Positions 1 to 7,268 of a stretch of DNA of 20,907 bases are shown one piece after another; the first letter of the stretch is position 1; every line of letters begins with the position of its first letter. The position numbers and the translations under genes were made by a program. The stretch comes from an uncultured Lysobacterales bacterium (GTDB taxonomy: Bacteria; Pseudomonadota; Gammaproteobacteria; Xanthomonadales; Xanthomonadaceae), in NCBI GenBank assembly GCA_946886865.1, contig CAMPJI010000039.1, positions 1 through 20,907 on the forward strand, in the 5' to 3' direction. Under the pieces are notes generated by a model. It searched no databases, had not been told where the DNA came from, and saw nothing but the letters and a program-made list of their open reading frames with translations.

Positions 1-68
1 CGCATGGGCTTTCTCGGCAGCGCACGCCCGGCTTGGCGCGGGCGTGAGCTGCCGAGAAAGCCCATGCG
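1..68. repeat. Long inverted repeat / hairpin over the start codon of the first gene
   Basis: Bases 1-21 and 48-68 are perfect reverse complements. The pairing continues inward through 23-30 and 39-46 with a single mismatch (22/47), leaving an 8-base loop at 31-38. This gives about 30 paired bases. The right arm contains the likely Shine-Dalgarno sequence GAGAAAG (54-60) and the ATG at 64, so a transcript reading through would bury the start of the DUF5916 gene. The left edge coincides with the window edge, so the stem may be longer. It could be a terminator of an upstream gene, a translational control hairpin or a sequencing fold-back. Confidence 0.85.
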
Positions 69-2337
69 CGCCCCCCTGACGACCGCCATCCTCGCCGCCC
101 TGGCGATGCCCGCCGCCCATGCCGTGGAGGTCGACGGCGTGATCGGCGCCGACGAATGGGCCGGCGCCCGCCACGTCACCGACTTCCGACTGACCCAGCC
201 CCTGTCGCGCGCGCCCGCGCCCCAGCCCACCGAGGCCTGGGTGCTGGCCACGCCGGAGGGACTGGCGATCGCGTTCCGCAACCTGCAGGCGGCGCAGTAT
301 CCGCGCACGCGGCAGTTGACCCAGCGCGATGCCGGGGGGCCGCTCGACCGCGTCAACGTCTATGTCGATTTCGATGGCGAGGGCCGCACCGGCTACAACT
401 TCACGCTGACGCTGGGCGGCGGAATCATCGACACCACGGTGACCAACGAGAACCAGTTCAACGAGGACTGGGACGGCGACTGGCGCCACGCGGTCACCGA
501 GGACGAGGCCGGCTGGTCCGCGGAGATCCTGCTGCCGTGGCACATCGCCACCATGCGCGAGGCGCAGGGCGACAGCCGCACGATCGGCCTGTCGCTGGAC
601 CGCGTGATCGGCGCCACCGGCGAGCGCGCGTCGTGGCCGGCGGTGAGCTTCCAGGAGCCGCGCTTCCTGTCGGTGTTCGAGCGCATCCCGATCCCGGCCT
701 ACAGCCAGTCGCTGCTGGCGGTGACGCCGTATGTCGTGGGCCTGTACGACAACGTCGCCGGCGACGGCGAGTTCGACGCGGGCGCCGACCTGTTCTGGAA
801 GCCCAACGGCCAGTTCCAGCTCAGCGCGACGCTCAACCCCGACTTCGGCCAGGTCGAAAGCGACGAGCTGGTGGTGAACTTCGGCGCCGTGGAGACGTTC
901 TTCAGCGACCGGCGCCCCTTCTTCACCGAGAACCAGGGGTTCTTCGACGTGCCCTTCGGGTCGCTCAACAACAACAGCCGCCTGCTGTACACGCGTCGGG
1001 TGGGCGCGGCGGCCGACGACGGCAGCGGCGCGTCGGACGTGGCCGCCGCGGTCAAGCTCAATGGCAGCGGCCTGGGGCTGAACTACGGCGTGTTTGCCGC
1101 CAGCGAGGACGGTGATGCCGGTCGTGATTTCTTCGCCGCGCGCGTCACGCGCGACTTCGACGGGCACGGCCTGGGCGCGATGGCCACCCGAGTGGAGCGC
1201 CCGTTCCTGGACCGCGAGGCCACCGTGTTCGAGGTCGACCACCAGTGGCGCCCCAGCGACCGGCTGTCCGTGCGGACCGCGGTGGCCGGCTCGCAGATCG
1301 AGCAGGCCGGCGCGCGCACCGATGACAGCGGTGCGCAGGTGCTGGTCAACCACGACCTGGGCAACCAGTGGCGCCAGCAGCTGTACGCGCTGCATTTGGG
1401 CGACGACCTGCAGCTCAACGACTTCGGGTACCTGGAGCGCAACAACTTCAACTACGTGCGCTACGAGCTCGGCAAGCGCATCACCGACCTGCCCGAGACG
1501 TCCGCCTACGCCTCGCATTTCTGGCGCGGCGCCGTGTCGCGCAGGACCAACGACAACGGCGTGCACATCGCCGATGCCGCTTCGCTCAACCGCCAGGGCG
1601 AGCGCCGCGATGGCGGCAACGACTTCTTCGAGATCGCCGCCTTCACCTCCGGCCACGACGACCTGGTGACGCGCGGCAACGGCGCGGTCGACGTGCCCGG
1701 CAAGCTGTACCTGTACTACGAACGCTTCCGGCCGCGGCAGGGGGACAGCCCGTGGTCGATCTACGGCGAAGCGCGCTACGCGGCCGAGGGCCTGGGTGGC
1801 ATGGACGAGGGCCAGGTGCAGCTGTACGTCGAGCCGGCCTACCAGGTGAACGACCGCCTGAGCTTCTTCGGCGGCACCCAGCTGTCGCACAACCCGGACT
1901 GGCTGCTGTGGCGCGGCGACAACCTGGTGGGCACGTACCGGGCCGACCAGGTGTTCTTCTCGCTGGGCAGCACGTGGCTGGTCGATGCGAAGCAGGAGTT
2001 GCGCGTGCGGCTGGAGTCGATCGGGCTCGACGCGCACGCGCGGCAGGCCTACCGGGTCGCCGACGACGGCACGCCCGTTGCGGTGGACGAGGCGATTCCG
2101 GATTTCTCGCTCAGCAACCTGGCCTTCCAGGTGCGCTACCGCTACGAGTTGGCGCCGCTGTCGTACCTCTACATCGCGTACGTGCGCGGAGGCGAGTTCT
2201 TCAACGAGGACCTGGACGGGGCGGGCGGATTCCGGCGGCTGGAGGGGCGCGATGCATTCGGCCGGCTCGGGGACGCGTTCGACCTGCGCGACAGCGAGCA
2301 GTTGCTGGTAAAGCTGTCGTACCGGTTCGAGATCTGA
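64..2337 (+). CDS. DUF5916 / CBM9-like exported outer-membrane barrel protein
   Basis: This is a 757-residue exported protein. The start at 64 is preferred over the in-frame ATG at 4. It has a GAGAAAG Shine-Dalgarno sequence just upstream and gives a normal signal peptide of about 20 residues ending AHA. The mature protein opens with VEVDGVIGADEWAGA, typical of the carbohydrate-binding family 9-like sugar-binding domain (about residues 20-200, with YVDFDGEGRTGYNF). The rest, from about residue 220 to the end, resembles DUF5916: a run of alternating polar and aromatic strands ending in KLSYRFEI, like an outer-membrane barrel terminal strand. DUF5916 proteins are common in Xanthomonadaceae and Bacteroidetes, and the substrate is unknown. 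The family call is fairly sure; the barrel topology and any glycan binding are inferred. Confidence 0.85.
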   Translation: MRAPLTTAILAALAMPAAHAVEVDGVIGADEWAGARHVTDFRLTQPLSRAPAPQPTEAWVLATPEGLAIAFRNLQAAQYPRTRQLTQRDAGGPLDRVNVYVDFDGEGRTGYNFTLTLGGGIIDTTVTNENQFNEDWDGDWRHAVTEDEAGWSAEILLPWHIATMREAQGDSRTIGLSLDRVIGATGERASWPAVSFQEPRFLSVFERIPIPAYSQSLLAVTPYVVGLYDNVAGDGEFDAGADLFWKPNGQFQLSATLNPDFGQVESDELVVNFGAVETFFSDRRPFFTENQGFFDVPFGSLNNNSRLLYTRRVGAAADDGSGASDVAAAVKLNGSGLGLNYGVFAASEDGDAGRDFFAARVTRDFDGHGLGAMATRVERPFLDREATVFEVDHQWRPSDRLSVRTAVAGSQIEQAGARTDDSGAQVLVNHDLGNQWRQQLYALHLGDDLQLNDFGYLERNNFNYVRYELGKRITDLPETSAYASHFWRGAVSRRTNDNGVHIADAASLNRQGERRDGGNDFFEIAAFTSGHDDLVTRGNGAVDVPGKLYLYYERFRPRQGDSPWSIYGEARYAAEGLGGMDEGQVQLYVEPAYQVNDRLSFFGGTQLSHNPDWLLWRGDNLVGTYRADQVFFSLGSTWLVDAKQELRVRLESIGLDAHARQAYRVADDGTPVAVDEAIPDFSLSNLAFQVRYRYELAPLSYLYIAYVRGGEFFNEDLDGAGGFRRLEGRDAFGRLGDAFDLRDSEQLLVKLSYRFEI

Positions 2338-2406
2338 CCAGAAATTGTCGCCAAGACGTTGAACCCGTCGTCCCGGGCCTCCGGTCATCCCACATCCCAC
2401 CAAGCC

Positions 2407-2544
2407 GTCATTCCGGCGAAAGCCGGGATCCCCCTCGATGCGCGTCGCGCATCGATCCGCAGCGGTGGATGCGGGATACCGAACGGGCGGTCGGCCGTTG
2501 CCGCGTCGACCTGCAGCATGGATCCCGGCTTTCGCCAGGATGAC
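2407..2544. repeat. 138-bp inverted-repeat (MITE/REP-like) element
   Basis: The 224-base gap between the convergent DUF5916 and PIN genes holds this element. The 25-base ends at 2407-2431 (GTCATTCCGGCGAAAGCCGG and onward) and 2520-2544 are reverse complements with two mismatches. Each end is itself self-complementary around GGCGAAAGCC or its complement. A further near-perfect palindrome (CGATGCGCGTCGCGCATCG) lies inside at about 2436-2454. Repeats with GTCATTCCGGCGAAAGCCGG ends are dispersed in many proteobacterial genomes. No coding sequence is visible. It may also serve as a transcription stop for both flanking genes. Confidence 0.7.
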
Positions 2545-2561
2545 AACACCCGATGTGGAGT

Positions 2562-3032
2562 TCAACTCGACGAGTGCGCCACGCCCCACTGTTCGGGCGT
2601 CAGGATCCAGAACAGCCCGGCCTGTGCGGTGCGCTTGCGCAGCGCCAGCACCGCCAGGTCGCGGCTGACCAGCCATTTCGCACCGCACGCGGCCGCCAAC
2701 TCGATGAACTTCTGGTCGTCCGGGTCGTCGCAACGCGGCAGCGTCGTATCGCCATCGCGGATCGGCAGATCGCCGCTCCAGTGGTGGGCCAGTGCGTCGT
2801 GCGCGGCGTCCAGCGCCGCCCTGGCCTCGGCGTCCAGCTTGAGCTGCCGGTAACCCAGCACCCGCTGCCACTCGGCGTGGCATTCGCCATGCGTGATTGC
2901 GACCACGTCGCCGCCCGCCAGTGCATCGGCCAGGCGCTGGCCGCGCGGGTCGCGGTAATGCAGCAGGTCCAGCCACGCATTGGTATCCAGCACCACGCGC
3001 GGCCGCGGATCATCGGCCGCCAGGGGCCGCAT
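2562..3032 (-). CDS. PIN-domain nuclease (putative toxin component, TIGR00305-like)
   Basis: This 156-residue protein fits the PIN family of Mg2+-dependent ribonucleases. Visible acidic residues are D16 in VVLDTN, E50 and E54 in HGECHAEW, the D102/D103/D105/D106 run in DDPDDQKFIELA, and D125 in LVSRD. The DPDDQKFIELA plus GAKWLVSRD pattern is that of the 'toxin-antitoxin toxin component, PIN family' group (COG1569-like). The start at 3032 was chosen because it overlaps the stop of the upstream lipoprotein gene by one base (TGATG), which suggests translational coupling. Longer in-frame extensions only read through the other gene. No antitoxin gene lies beside it. It is the last gene of an envelope-protein operon, so a role as a true toxin is uncertain. 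Confidence 0.85.
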   Translation of the reverse strand: MRPLAADDPRPRVVLDTNAWLDLLHYRDPRGQRLADALAGGDVVAITHGECHAEWQRVLGYRQLKLDAEARAALDAAHDALAHHWSGDLPIRDGDTTLPRCDDPDDQKFIELAAACGAKWLVSRDLAVLALRKRTAQAGLFWILTPEQWGVAHSSS

Positions 3033-3814
3033 CAGGGCTGGACTTCGCGCAGGTCCGCCGATGCGATGCGCCATTGCCCGGCCTCGGGGCCGGCGCCGTC
3101 GACCACCGAATGGCGCAACGTGTAGGCGCCGACAAAGCGACGCTGCGTGCCGTCGGCGGCCGTGGCGGTATAGGCCACCGGCACTTCGATGTAGCGCGAC
3201 CCGGCGGCCGGTTCGATCCGTCCCGGCTCCAGCACGTCCACGTCCAGCGCAGCCGTGCCGCCGAAGCTGTCGGCAAACTGCCCGGGCGACTGGCCGCTGG
3301 CACGCCCGGCATCGGCCCACAGCGCGTGGGCCACGTCGAAGCGGCCGCCGTTGATGGCATTGAAGTACGTTCGCACCAGCGCGACGGCCTCCGACGCGCC
3401 GGGCCCCTCAGGTGCCGCGCCCGCCGACGCGGCTTCGGCTTCGCCTGCCGCGTCCACGCCGTCGACGCCCGACCCCGGGTTGCCGGGCACCGACAGCCCG
3501 CCATCGAGCAGGGACCCATCCGGCAGGATCACGTTGCCCTCGCTGTCGACCGCCGTGTCCGGCGGCAGGGCCGCCAGCGCGTCCTCCGCGTCCATCGGCA
3601 CATCGCCCAGGGATTGCCCCGGGCGCGCATCCGGCATGCCGGTGATGCTGCCGCCGGCACGCTCCGGTGCAGGAAGTGCTTCGGCGGCGCGGCCGTCGGC
3701 GGTACGCACCGACGCGTCATCCTCCCCGCCGCCGCATGCGGTCAGGGTGGCGGCGGTCAGCAGGGCGGCGAGCAGTGGGGCAATTCTGGACATGGGTACG
3801 CAAATCAGGGGCAT
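3032..3814 (-). CDS. NTF2-like exported lipoprotein (paralogue of the protein at 4475-5062)
   Basis: This predicted lipoprotein has 260 residues, or 253 if it starts at the ATG at 3793. Its hydrophobic signal ends in the lipobox LTAC followed by GGGEDD. The acidic, Gly/Ala/Pro-rich middle (about residues 35-140) is probably disordered. The C-terminal domain, from VRTYFNAINGGRFDVAHALWA to the end, looks like an NTF2-like fold and matches the other exported protein of this cluster. The ATG at 3814 overlaps the stop of the DUF1439 gene (TGATG). The ATG at 3793 gives a neater 20-residue lipoprotein signal; neither has a good ribosome site, so the start is unsettled. Its stop overlaps the PIN gene start. 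Function unknown. Confidence 0.8.
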   Translation of the reverse strand: MPLICVPMSRIAPLLAALLTAATLTACGGGEDDASVRTADGRAAEALPAPERAGGSITGMPDARPGQSLGDVPMDAEDALAALPPDTAVDSEGNVILPDGSLLDGGLSVPGNPGSGVDGVDAAGEAEAASAGAAPEGPGASEAVALVRTYFNAINGGRFDVAHALWADAGRASGQSPGQFADSFGGTAALDVDVLEPGRIEPAAGSRYIEVPVAYTATAADGTQRRFVGAYTLRHSVVDGAGPEAGQWRIASADLREVQP

Positions 3815-4410
3815 CAGTTGCCGAGGTTGACTGTGACCTGGCCGTTCTCGATCTCGGTCGAGCCGATGCGGCGGGCGCCGATCCGCTCCAGCAGGCTGTT
3901 GTCGAAACGGTACACCGGCTCATCGCGTGCGTAGTCGGCCAGCCAGCTGTTGAGCAGCTGGCGCGAGGTGGTGTTCATCATCCCGCCAAGGGCCGGGACG
4001 TCGACGGACTCGATGGACGGGTCCTGCAGGTGCAGGCCGCGCGTGGTCGGGTCCCAGCGCAGTGCACTGGTCAGGGCGAACCGGCCGCGTGCCTGCGAAC
4101 TGTCGCTGCCGAGTGCGCCCAGGCCGACATCGAAGTCCAGACGCAGCCGGTTGCTGCCCTGCGGAATCGACAGGCGCGGGTTCATGAGGGTCAGCGATAC
4201 CAGCCCACCCAGCTTGTCGTAGTCCTTGGGGAAGTTGCGGTCCAGCGAGGCCTGCAACTGCGGCTGGGTAAAGTTGACCTGGTTGCCCAGCAGTGCGGTG
4301 ACGGCACCGAGCGTGGAGCAGGCAGCCAGCACCACGGCGGCGGCGGCGAGGGCCGCGGCGCGCAGTGCGGTGCCGGTGAAGCGGGGACGGGGCAACGTGT
4401 GGACGGGCAT
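3814..4410 (-). CDS. DUF1439 family lipoprotein (YceB-like)
   Basis: This 198-residue predicted lipoprotein has a hydrophobic signal that ends in LAAC-STLGAV. The mature part begins NQVNFTQPQLQASLDRNFP and contains LVSLTLMNPRLSIPQGSNRLRLDFDV, which is typical of DUF1439, a periplasmic lipid-binding-like fold related to E. coli YceB. The start at 4410 was chosen over 4440 because CCAGGAC lies about 8-10 bases upstream and the lipoprotein signal is then of normal length. A candidate -10 (TAAGGT) lies 28 bases upstream. Its stop overlaps the next gene start, and it sits between two paralogous NTF2-like exported proteins. A role in outer-membrane lipid handling is only inferred from the fold. Confidence 0.82.
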   Translation of the reverse strand: MPVHTLPRPRFTGTALRAAALAAAAVVLAACSTLGAVTALLGNQVNFTQPQLQASLDRNFPKDYDKLGGLVSLTLMNPRLSIPQGSNRLRLDFDVGLGALGSDSSQARGRFALTSALRWDPTTRGLHLQDPSIESVDVPALGGMMNTTSRQLLNSWLADYARDEPVYRFDNSLLERIGARRIGSTEIENGQVTVNLGN

Positions 4411-4438
4411 CGGCAGGGTCCTGGAGGCGCGGGCGGCC

Positions 4439-4444
4439 ACCTTA
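4439..4444 (-). promoter_or_regulatory. Candidate -10 element (TAAGGT) for the DUF1439 operon
   Basis: TAAGGT on the minus strand ends 28 bases before the ATG at 4410, in the 64-base gap after the upstream paralogue. The distance matches that of similar hexamers before five other genes here. No convincing -35 is visible. Confidence 0.35.
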
Positions 4445-4474
4445 GCCCGCCGCGGTGAATGGCCGGTTAGCGGG

Positions 4475-5062
4475 TCAGCGCAGGACGGGTTGCAGCGATG
4501 CGCCCGTGAGTTCCCAGCGGCCTTCCACCGGATTGCGGCGCACGCGGTAATGACCGGTGAACCGCGCCTGGCGGTTGTCCGGCAGCGTTGCGAGCAGGCG
4601 CACGGGCACCTCGACGGTCGCCGGCACAGGCTCGTCGTCCAACGCCACCGGTGGGTCGTTGTCGATCCGCATCACGCGCACGTCGCCCAGGGCGCGCAGG
4701 CCGGATTCCTCGCCCGGCCCCGGACTGCGCCGGTAGGCCCAGAGCGCATCGGCTTGCTCGAACTCCCGCTGGGACACGCGCTGGAGGTACTGGTGCACGA
4801 CGCTGACCGACTCACGCATGGCGGCGCGGCGGCGTTCCCGGGTCGCCGCATCCGCCGCCGTCGCCTCCGAAGACATATCCGACGGCCGGGGGCGCGTCGG
4901 CGCAGGGGTGGCCGCGTCCTGTGCGGCGCCACCCTCACGCGCCGCGCGCGGGGCCTCCGCGTCCCGTGCGCACGCGACAGACGCGACCACCATGAGCGCG
5001 GCCAGGGCGGTGCCCACGCATCGCCAGGCCGGGCGGACGGGACTTGCAAGGGGAATCGGCAT
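4475..5062 (-). CDS. NTF2-like exported protein, possible lipoprotein
   Basis: This 195-residue exported protein of unknown function has a start at 5062 with GGAG about 10 bases upstream. A hydrophobic segment (about residues 15-32) ends in VASVAC-ARD. This could be a lipobox, but serine at -3 is unusual, so ordinary signal cleavage is possible. A low-complexity Ala/Pro/Arg linker follows. The C-terminal half (VVHQYLQRVSQREFEQADALWA … VEVPVRLLATLPDNRQARFTGHY … GRWELTGASLQPV) aligns with the lipoprotein at 3032-3814: the same ALWA motif, the same (V/I)EVPV strand, the same RRF/ARF-(V/T)G-Y element and the same W(R/E) ending. The two are clear paralogues separated by the DUF1439 gene. Confidence 0.78.
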   Translation of the reverse strand: MPIPLASPVRPAWRCVGTALAALMVVASVACARDAEAPRAAREGGAAQDAATPAPTRPRPSDMSSEATAADAATRERRRAAMRESVSVVHQYLQRVSQREFEQADALWAYRRSPGPGEESGLRALGDVRVMRIDNDPPVALDDEPVPATVEVPVRLLATLPDNRQARFTGHYRVRRNPVEGRWELTGASLQPVLR

Positions 5063-5088
5063 CGGGACGGCTCCGGTGTGGGATGCCG

Positions 5089-5094
5089 ATGCTA
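5089..5094 (-). promoter_or_regulatory. Candidate -10 element (TAGCAT) for the lipoprotein/PIN operon
   Basis: TAGCAT on the minus strand (within GTTAGCATC) ends 26 bases before the ATG at 5062. The only other content of the 91-base gap to the M23 gene is GC-rich sequence. The -35 is not recognisable. Confidence 0.4.
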
Positions 5095-5153
5095 ACGCCG
5101 GCCGCTCCGCATCGGGCCGCCGGCGGACCGGACCCGGTTGCCGCGGGCGGGCG

Positions 5154-5780
5154 TCAGTCGGCGCCGGTCGCCGCGCGGGCCTCGGCGGTGCGGTAGGCGC
5201 GCAGCCGGGGCAGGGGATCGACGGGTCCTGCTCTGCCGTAGATGCCGTAATGCAGGTGTGGAGGCGTGCCGCGGGCATTGCCGGTATCGCCGACCTCGCC
5301 CAGCACGTCGCCGGGCCACACGAGGTCGCCTTCGGCCAGGCCGGGCGCCCAGTCGTCGAGGTGCGCGTAGTAATGGCGCTCGTCGCCCGGTCCGAGTATC
5401 CAGACCTGCCGGCCGCCCAGGCCGGTCTCCCGGATCGACGCCACCAGCCCCCGGGTGGTGCTGGTGACGGGCGTGCCGCGCGTCCCGAAGATATCCACGC
5501 CATGGTGCTCGCGGTCGGTCCCGCGCGGCGCGCCGAACGTGTCGGCGACCTGCGCGGCCGCCACGCCGTTAACCGGCACGGGGAGTTGGGCCGGTGCCGT
5601 CATCCTCGACAGTTCCCACAGGGTCCGCGCGCGGATCACGGCGGGCTGGTGCCACGCCCAGTAGGCGGCCGTTGCAAGCACGCCGAGCAGCACGGTGGTC
5701 GACAGCAGGCGCCGGGCCGCAGGCCCGTAGTCGCGGCGCGGCTCGGCGGAAGCGTCCGATGGCGGGAGGGTGGGGGGCAT
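5154..5780 (-). CDS. M23 family (LytM-type) metallopeptidase, membrane-anchored
   Basis: This is a 208-residue peptidoglycan endopeptidase-like protein. A short basic N-terminus is followed by one membrane segment (about residues 25-43, LLSTTVLLGVLATAAYWAW), so the catalytic part should lie in the periplasm. The zinc motifs of M23/LytM peptidases are intact: HHGVD (H92…D96), YYAHL (H140) and PHLHYGIYG (H175, H177), with the usual GLVASI and VWPGDVLGEVGDTGNA strands between. It lacks an N-terminal coiled coil or LysM domain. The activity is expected to be cleavage of peptide cross-links. There is no Shine-Dalgarno sequence before the ATG, and a -10-like hexamer lies only 7 bases away. Confidence 0.9.
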   Translation of the reverse strand: MPPTLPPSDASAEPRRDYGPAARRLLSTTVLLGVLATAAYWAWHQPAVIRARTLWELSRMTAPAQLPVPVNGVAAAQVADTFGAPRGTDREHHGVDIFGTRGTPVTSTTRGLVASIRETGLGGRQVWILGPGDERHYYAHLDDWAPGLAEGDLVWPGDVLGEVGDTGNARGTPPHLHYGIYGRAGPVDPLPRLRAYRTAEARAATGAD

Positions 5781-5787
5781 GACGGCC

Positions 5788-5793
5788 AGCCTA
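5788..5793 (-). promoter_or_regulatory. Candidate -10 element (TAGGCT) giving a leaderless M23 mRNA
   Basis: TAGGCT on the minus strand ends 7 bases before the ATG at 5780, so initiation at the usual distance would start the transcript at or next to the A of the start codon. A TTGACG lies further upstream (minus strand 5820-5815), but the 21-base spacing is longer than usual. Confidence 0.35.
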
Positions 5794-5868
5794 GGGGCGC
5801 ATACCGCACTGCCACGTCAAGACAACGGGCCCGCGCCTGTGTTCACGCGGCGACGCGCCGTCGGCGGC

Positions 5869-5874
5869 TAGCGT
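5869..5874 (+). promoter_or_regulatory. Candidate -10 element (TAGCGT) for the CHRD gene
   Basis: TAGCGT ends 26 bases before the ATG at 5901 and is followed by the ribosome site GGAG at 5890-5893. No clear -35 is seen. Confidence 0.35.
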
Positions 5875-5900
5875 CCGGCTTCCTCCAATGGAGCACCGCC

Positions 5901-6401
5901 ATGACCCCGACCCGCACCCGGACCTCCCCACACGGCCGTATCGCCGCGCGTACCTGGCTGTCGCTGGTGCTGCTGGCGGGCATCGCGCCTGCGCTGGCGG
6001 CGGACCTCTCGCTGCAGGGCCAGTTGGCCGGCGGCAACGTGGTGTCGTCGACCGAATCGACGGCCACCGGCGAAGTGCGCGCGATGCTCGACGACGACGG
6101 CACGCTGACATTGCAGATGGGCTATGCCGGCCTGGGCGAGGATGCCACGGGCGCGGCCCTGCACGTGGGGACCATCAGCGAAAACGGCCGCAAGGTGGCG
6201 GACCTGCCGTTGCCGGCGACCGGTGCCGGCGGACGCATCGACACCACGCTGGATCTGTCCGACGACGATGCGGGCCGCGTGCGCGCTGGCGAGGCCTACG
6301 TGCAGGTCAGCACGCTGGGCCACCCCGACGGCGCGATCCGCGCGCAGCTGATGCCCCAGCCGGTCGAACTCGACGACCTGCCGGTGCCGCCGGAAGGCTG
6401 A
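5901..6401 (+). CDS. Exported CHRD domain protein
   Basis: This 166-residue protein has a twin-basic N-terminus, a hydrophobic core and an ALA-ADL signal peptidase site at about residue 33/34. The mature part is a single CHRD (chordin-type) domain: LSLQGQLAGGNVVSSTESTATGEVRAMLD, then ALHVG, and the closing motif AYVQVSTLGHPDGAIRAQL (family pattern 'YVNVHTxxHPxGEIRGQ'). CHRD proteins in bacteria are secreted and poorly characterised. The start at 5901 has GGAG 7 bases upstream. It converges on the Cdd1-like gene with only 15 bases between the stops and no visible terminator. Confidence 0.85.
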   Translation: MTPTRTRTSPHGRIAARTWLSLVLLAGIAPALAADLSLQGQLAGGNVVSSTESTATGEVRAMLDDDGTLTLQMGYAGLGEDATGAALHVGTISENGRKVADLPLPATGAGGRIDTTLDLSDDDAGRVRAGEAYVQVSTLGHPDGAIRAQLMPQPVELDDLPVPPEG

Positions 6402-6416
6402 TCGCCACGCCGCCAT

Positions 6417-6737
6417 TCACGGCTTGCGCAATGCCGGCGGCAAGCGGGCTTCGACGTCGGCCCATCCGGCCCGCCGTTCCCGGGTGTGCGCCCACCACGG
6501 ACGGGTGTCGTCGTGGTCGGCGAATTCGACCACGGCCATGAACGTGTCCAGCACGCACGGGTCGTGGCGGCGTCCGGTGTCCCGGCACAGCTGCAGGTAA
6601 AGCGCGACCGGGTCCTGCCCACGCAGCTGTCCCGGGCGTTCCAGCCCGAGCGCACGCAGGTCGTCGGCGATGGCATGGCCGACGTTCGGCATGTCCTCCA
6701 GACGGCGTGCCTGGTCAAGGGTGCGGGCCTTGCGCAT
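6417..6737 (-). CDS. Cdd1-like helix-hairpin-helix protein (pathogenicity locus family)
   Basis: This 106-residue cytoplasmic protein opens with ARRLEDMPNVGHAIADDLRALGL, a helix-hairpin-helix motif. It continues with DPVALYLQLCRDTGRRHDPCVLDTFMAVVEFAD and a C-terminal WW segment. This layout matches the Cdd1 / 'pathogenicity locus' family (PF11731-type), small predicted DNA-binding proteins also called mitomycin-resistance-like. The biochemical role is not established. The start at 6737 was chosen because GGAG lies 9 bases upstream and the HHH then begins at the N-terminus; the longer frame to 6809 adds residues with no family match. Confidence 0.78.
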   Translation of the reverse strand: MRKARTLDQARRLEDMPNVGHAIADDLRALGLERPGQLRGQDPVALYLQLCRDTGRRHDPCVLDTFMAVVEFADHDDTRPWWAHTRERRAGWADVEARLPPALRKP

Positions 6738-6857
6738 CAGCGTGACTCCATATCGCCCGTATGCAGATCGATCGTATGCGGCGCCAGCGGACCTGTTGCG
6801 GCTGACCACGGGACCGCCCAGCAGGATCCGCCGGCAGGCGTCATGGCCCAGTCCGCC

Positions 6858-7268
6858 CTACGCCCGGCGTCGCCGCGGTGGCACCCAGCGCCAGGTCATC
6901 AGCACCAGCGCGGCAAACGCGGTGTAGGCCGCCACGAACACCCACCACGGCAGGTCGAAATACAGCACGCGCGACAGCCAGTGTTCGATGAAGGATTCGC
7001 GGTAGGCCGCTTGCCCCGCCTGCCTTCGCAGTGCCTGCTCCCACACCGTCAGCGGACAGAGCGTGCCCAGCCACGCCTGCAACGCGATCACGCCCATCAG
7101 CAGCAGGTGCGCGACCCGAAGCCCGAAGTGGCGCACCCACGACCACCCCATCGATCCACCGACCAGGAACAGCGCCTCGCCCAGCACCACGAAGGCCACG
7201 ATGCCCACATGCAGCGCGAGGAGGGCGTCGGCCAGCAGCGCGGCATGGGCGGGCGTGGGCAGGCTCAT
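6858..7268 (-). CDS. DUF2784 integral membrane protein
   Basis: This 136-residue membrane protein has about four hydrophobic segments: LLADALLALHVGIVAFVVLGEALFL near residues 10-35, VAHLLLMGVIALQAWLG, the segment around LYFDLPWWVFVAAYTAFAAL, and LVLMTWRWV. The pattern H-x2-(I/F)-x-(A/F)-V-V-x-G and the central LGTLCPLTVWEQALR (CPLT-xE) are the signature of DUF2784. The C-terminus is basic (PPRRRRA), so it should be on the cytoplasmic side. The start at 7268 has GGAGG about 9 bases upstream. Function unknown. The downstream gap to the Cdd1-like gene is 120 bases. Confidence 0.85.
   Translation of the reverse strand: MSLPTPAHAALLADALLALHVGIVAFVVLGEALFLVGGSMGWSWVRHFGLRVAHLLLMGVIALQAWLGTLCPLTVWEQALRRQAGQAAYRESFIEHWLSRVLYFDLPWWVFVAAYTAFAALVLMTWRWVPPRRRRA

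Noticed and set aside
2562..3320. Longer start for the PIN gene (to 3320)
   Set aside because: The additional residues lie over the lipoprotein gene, are Arg/Gly-rich and unrelated to PIN proteins. The coupled ATG at 3032 fits better.
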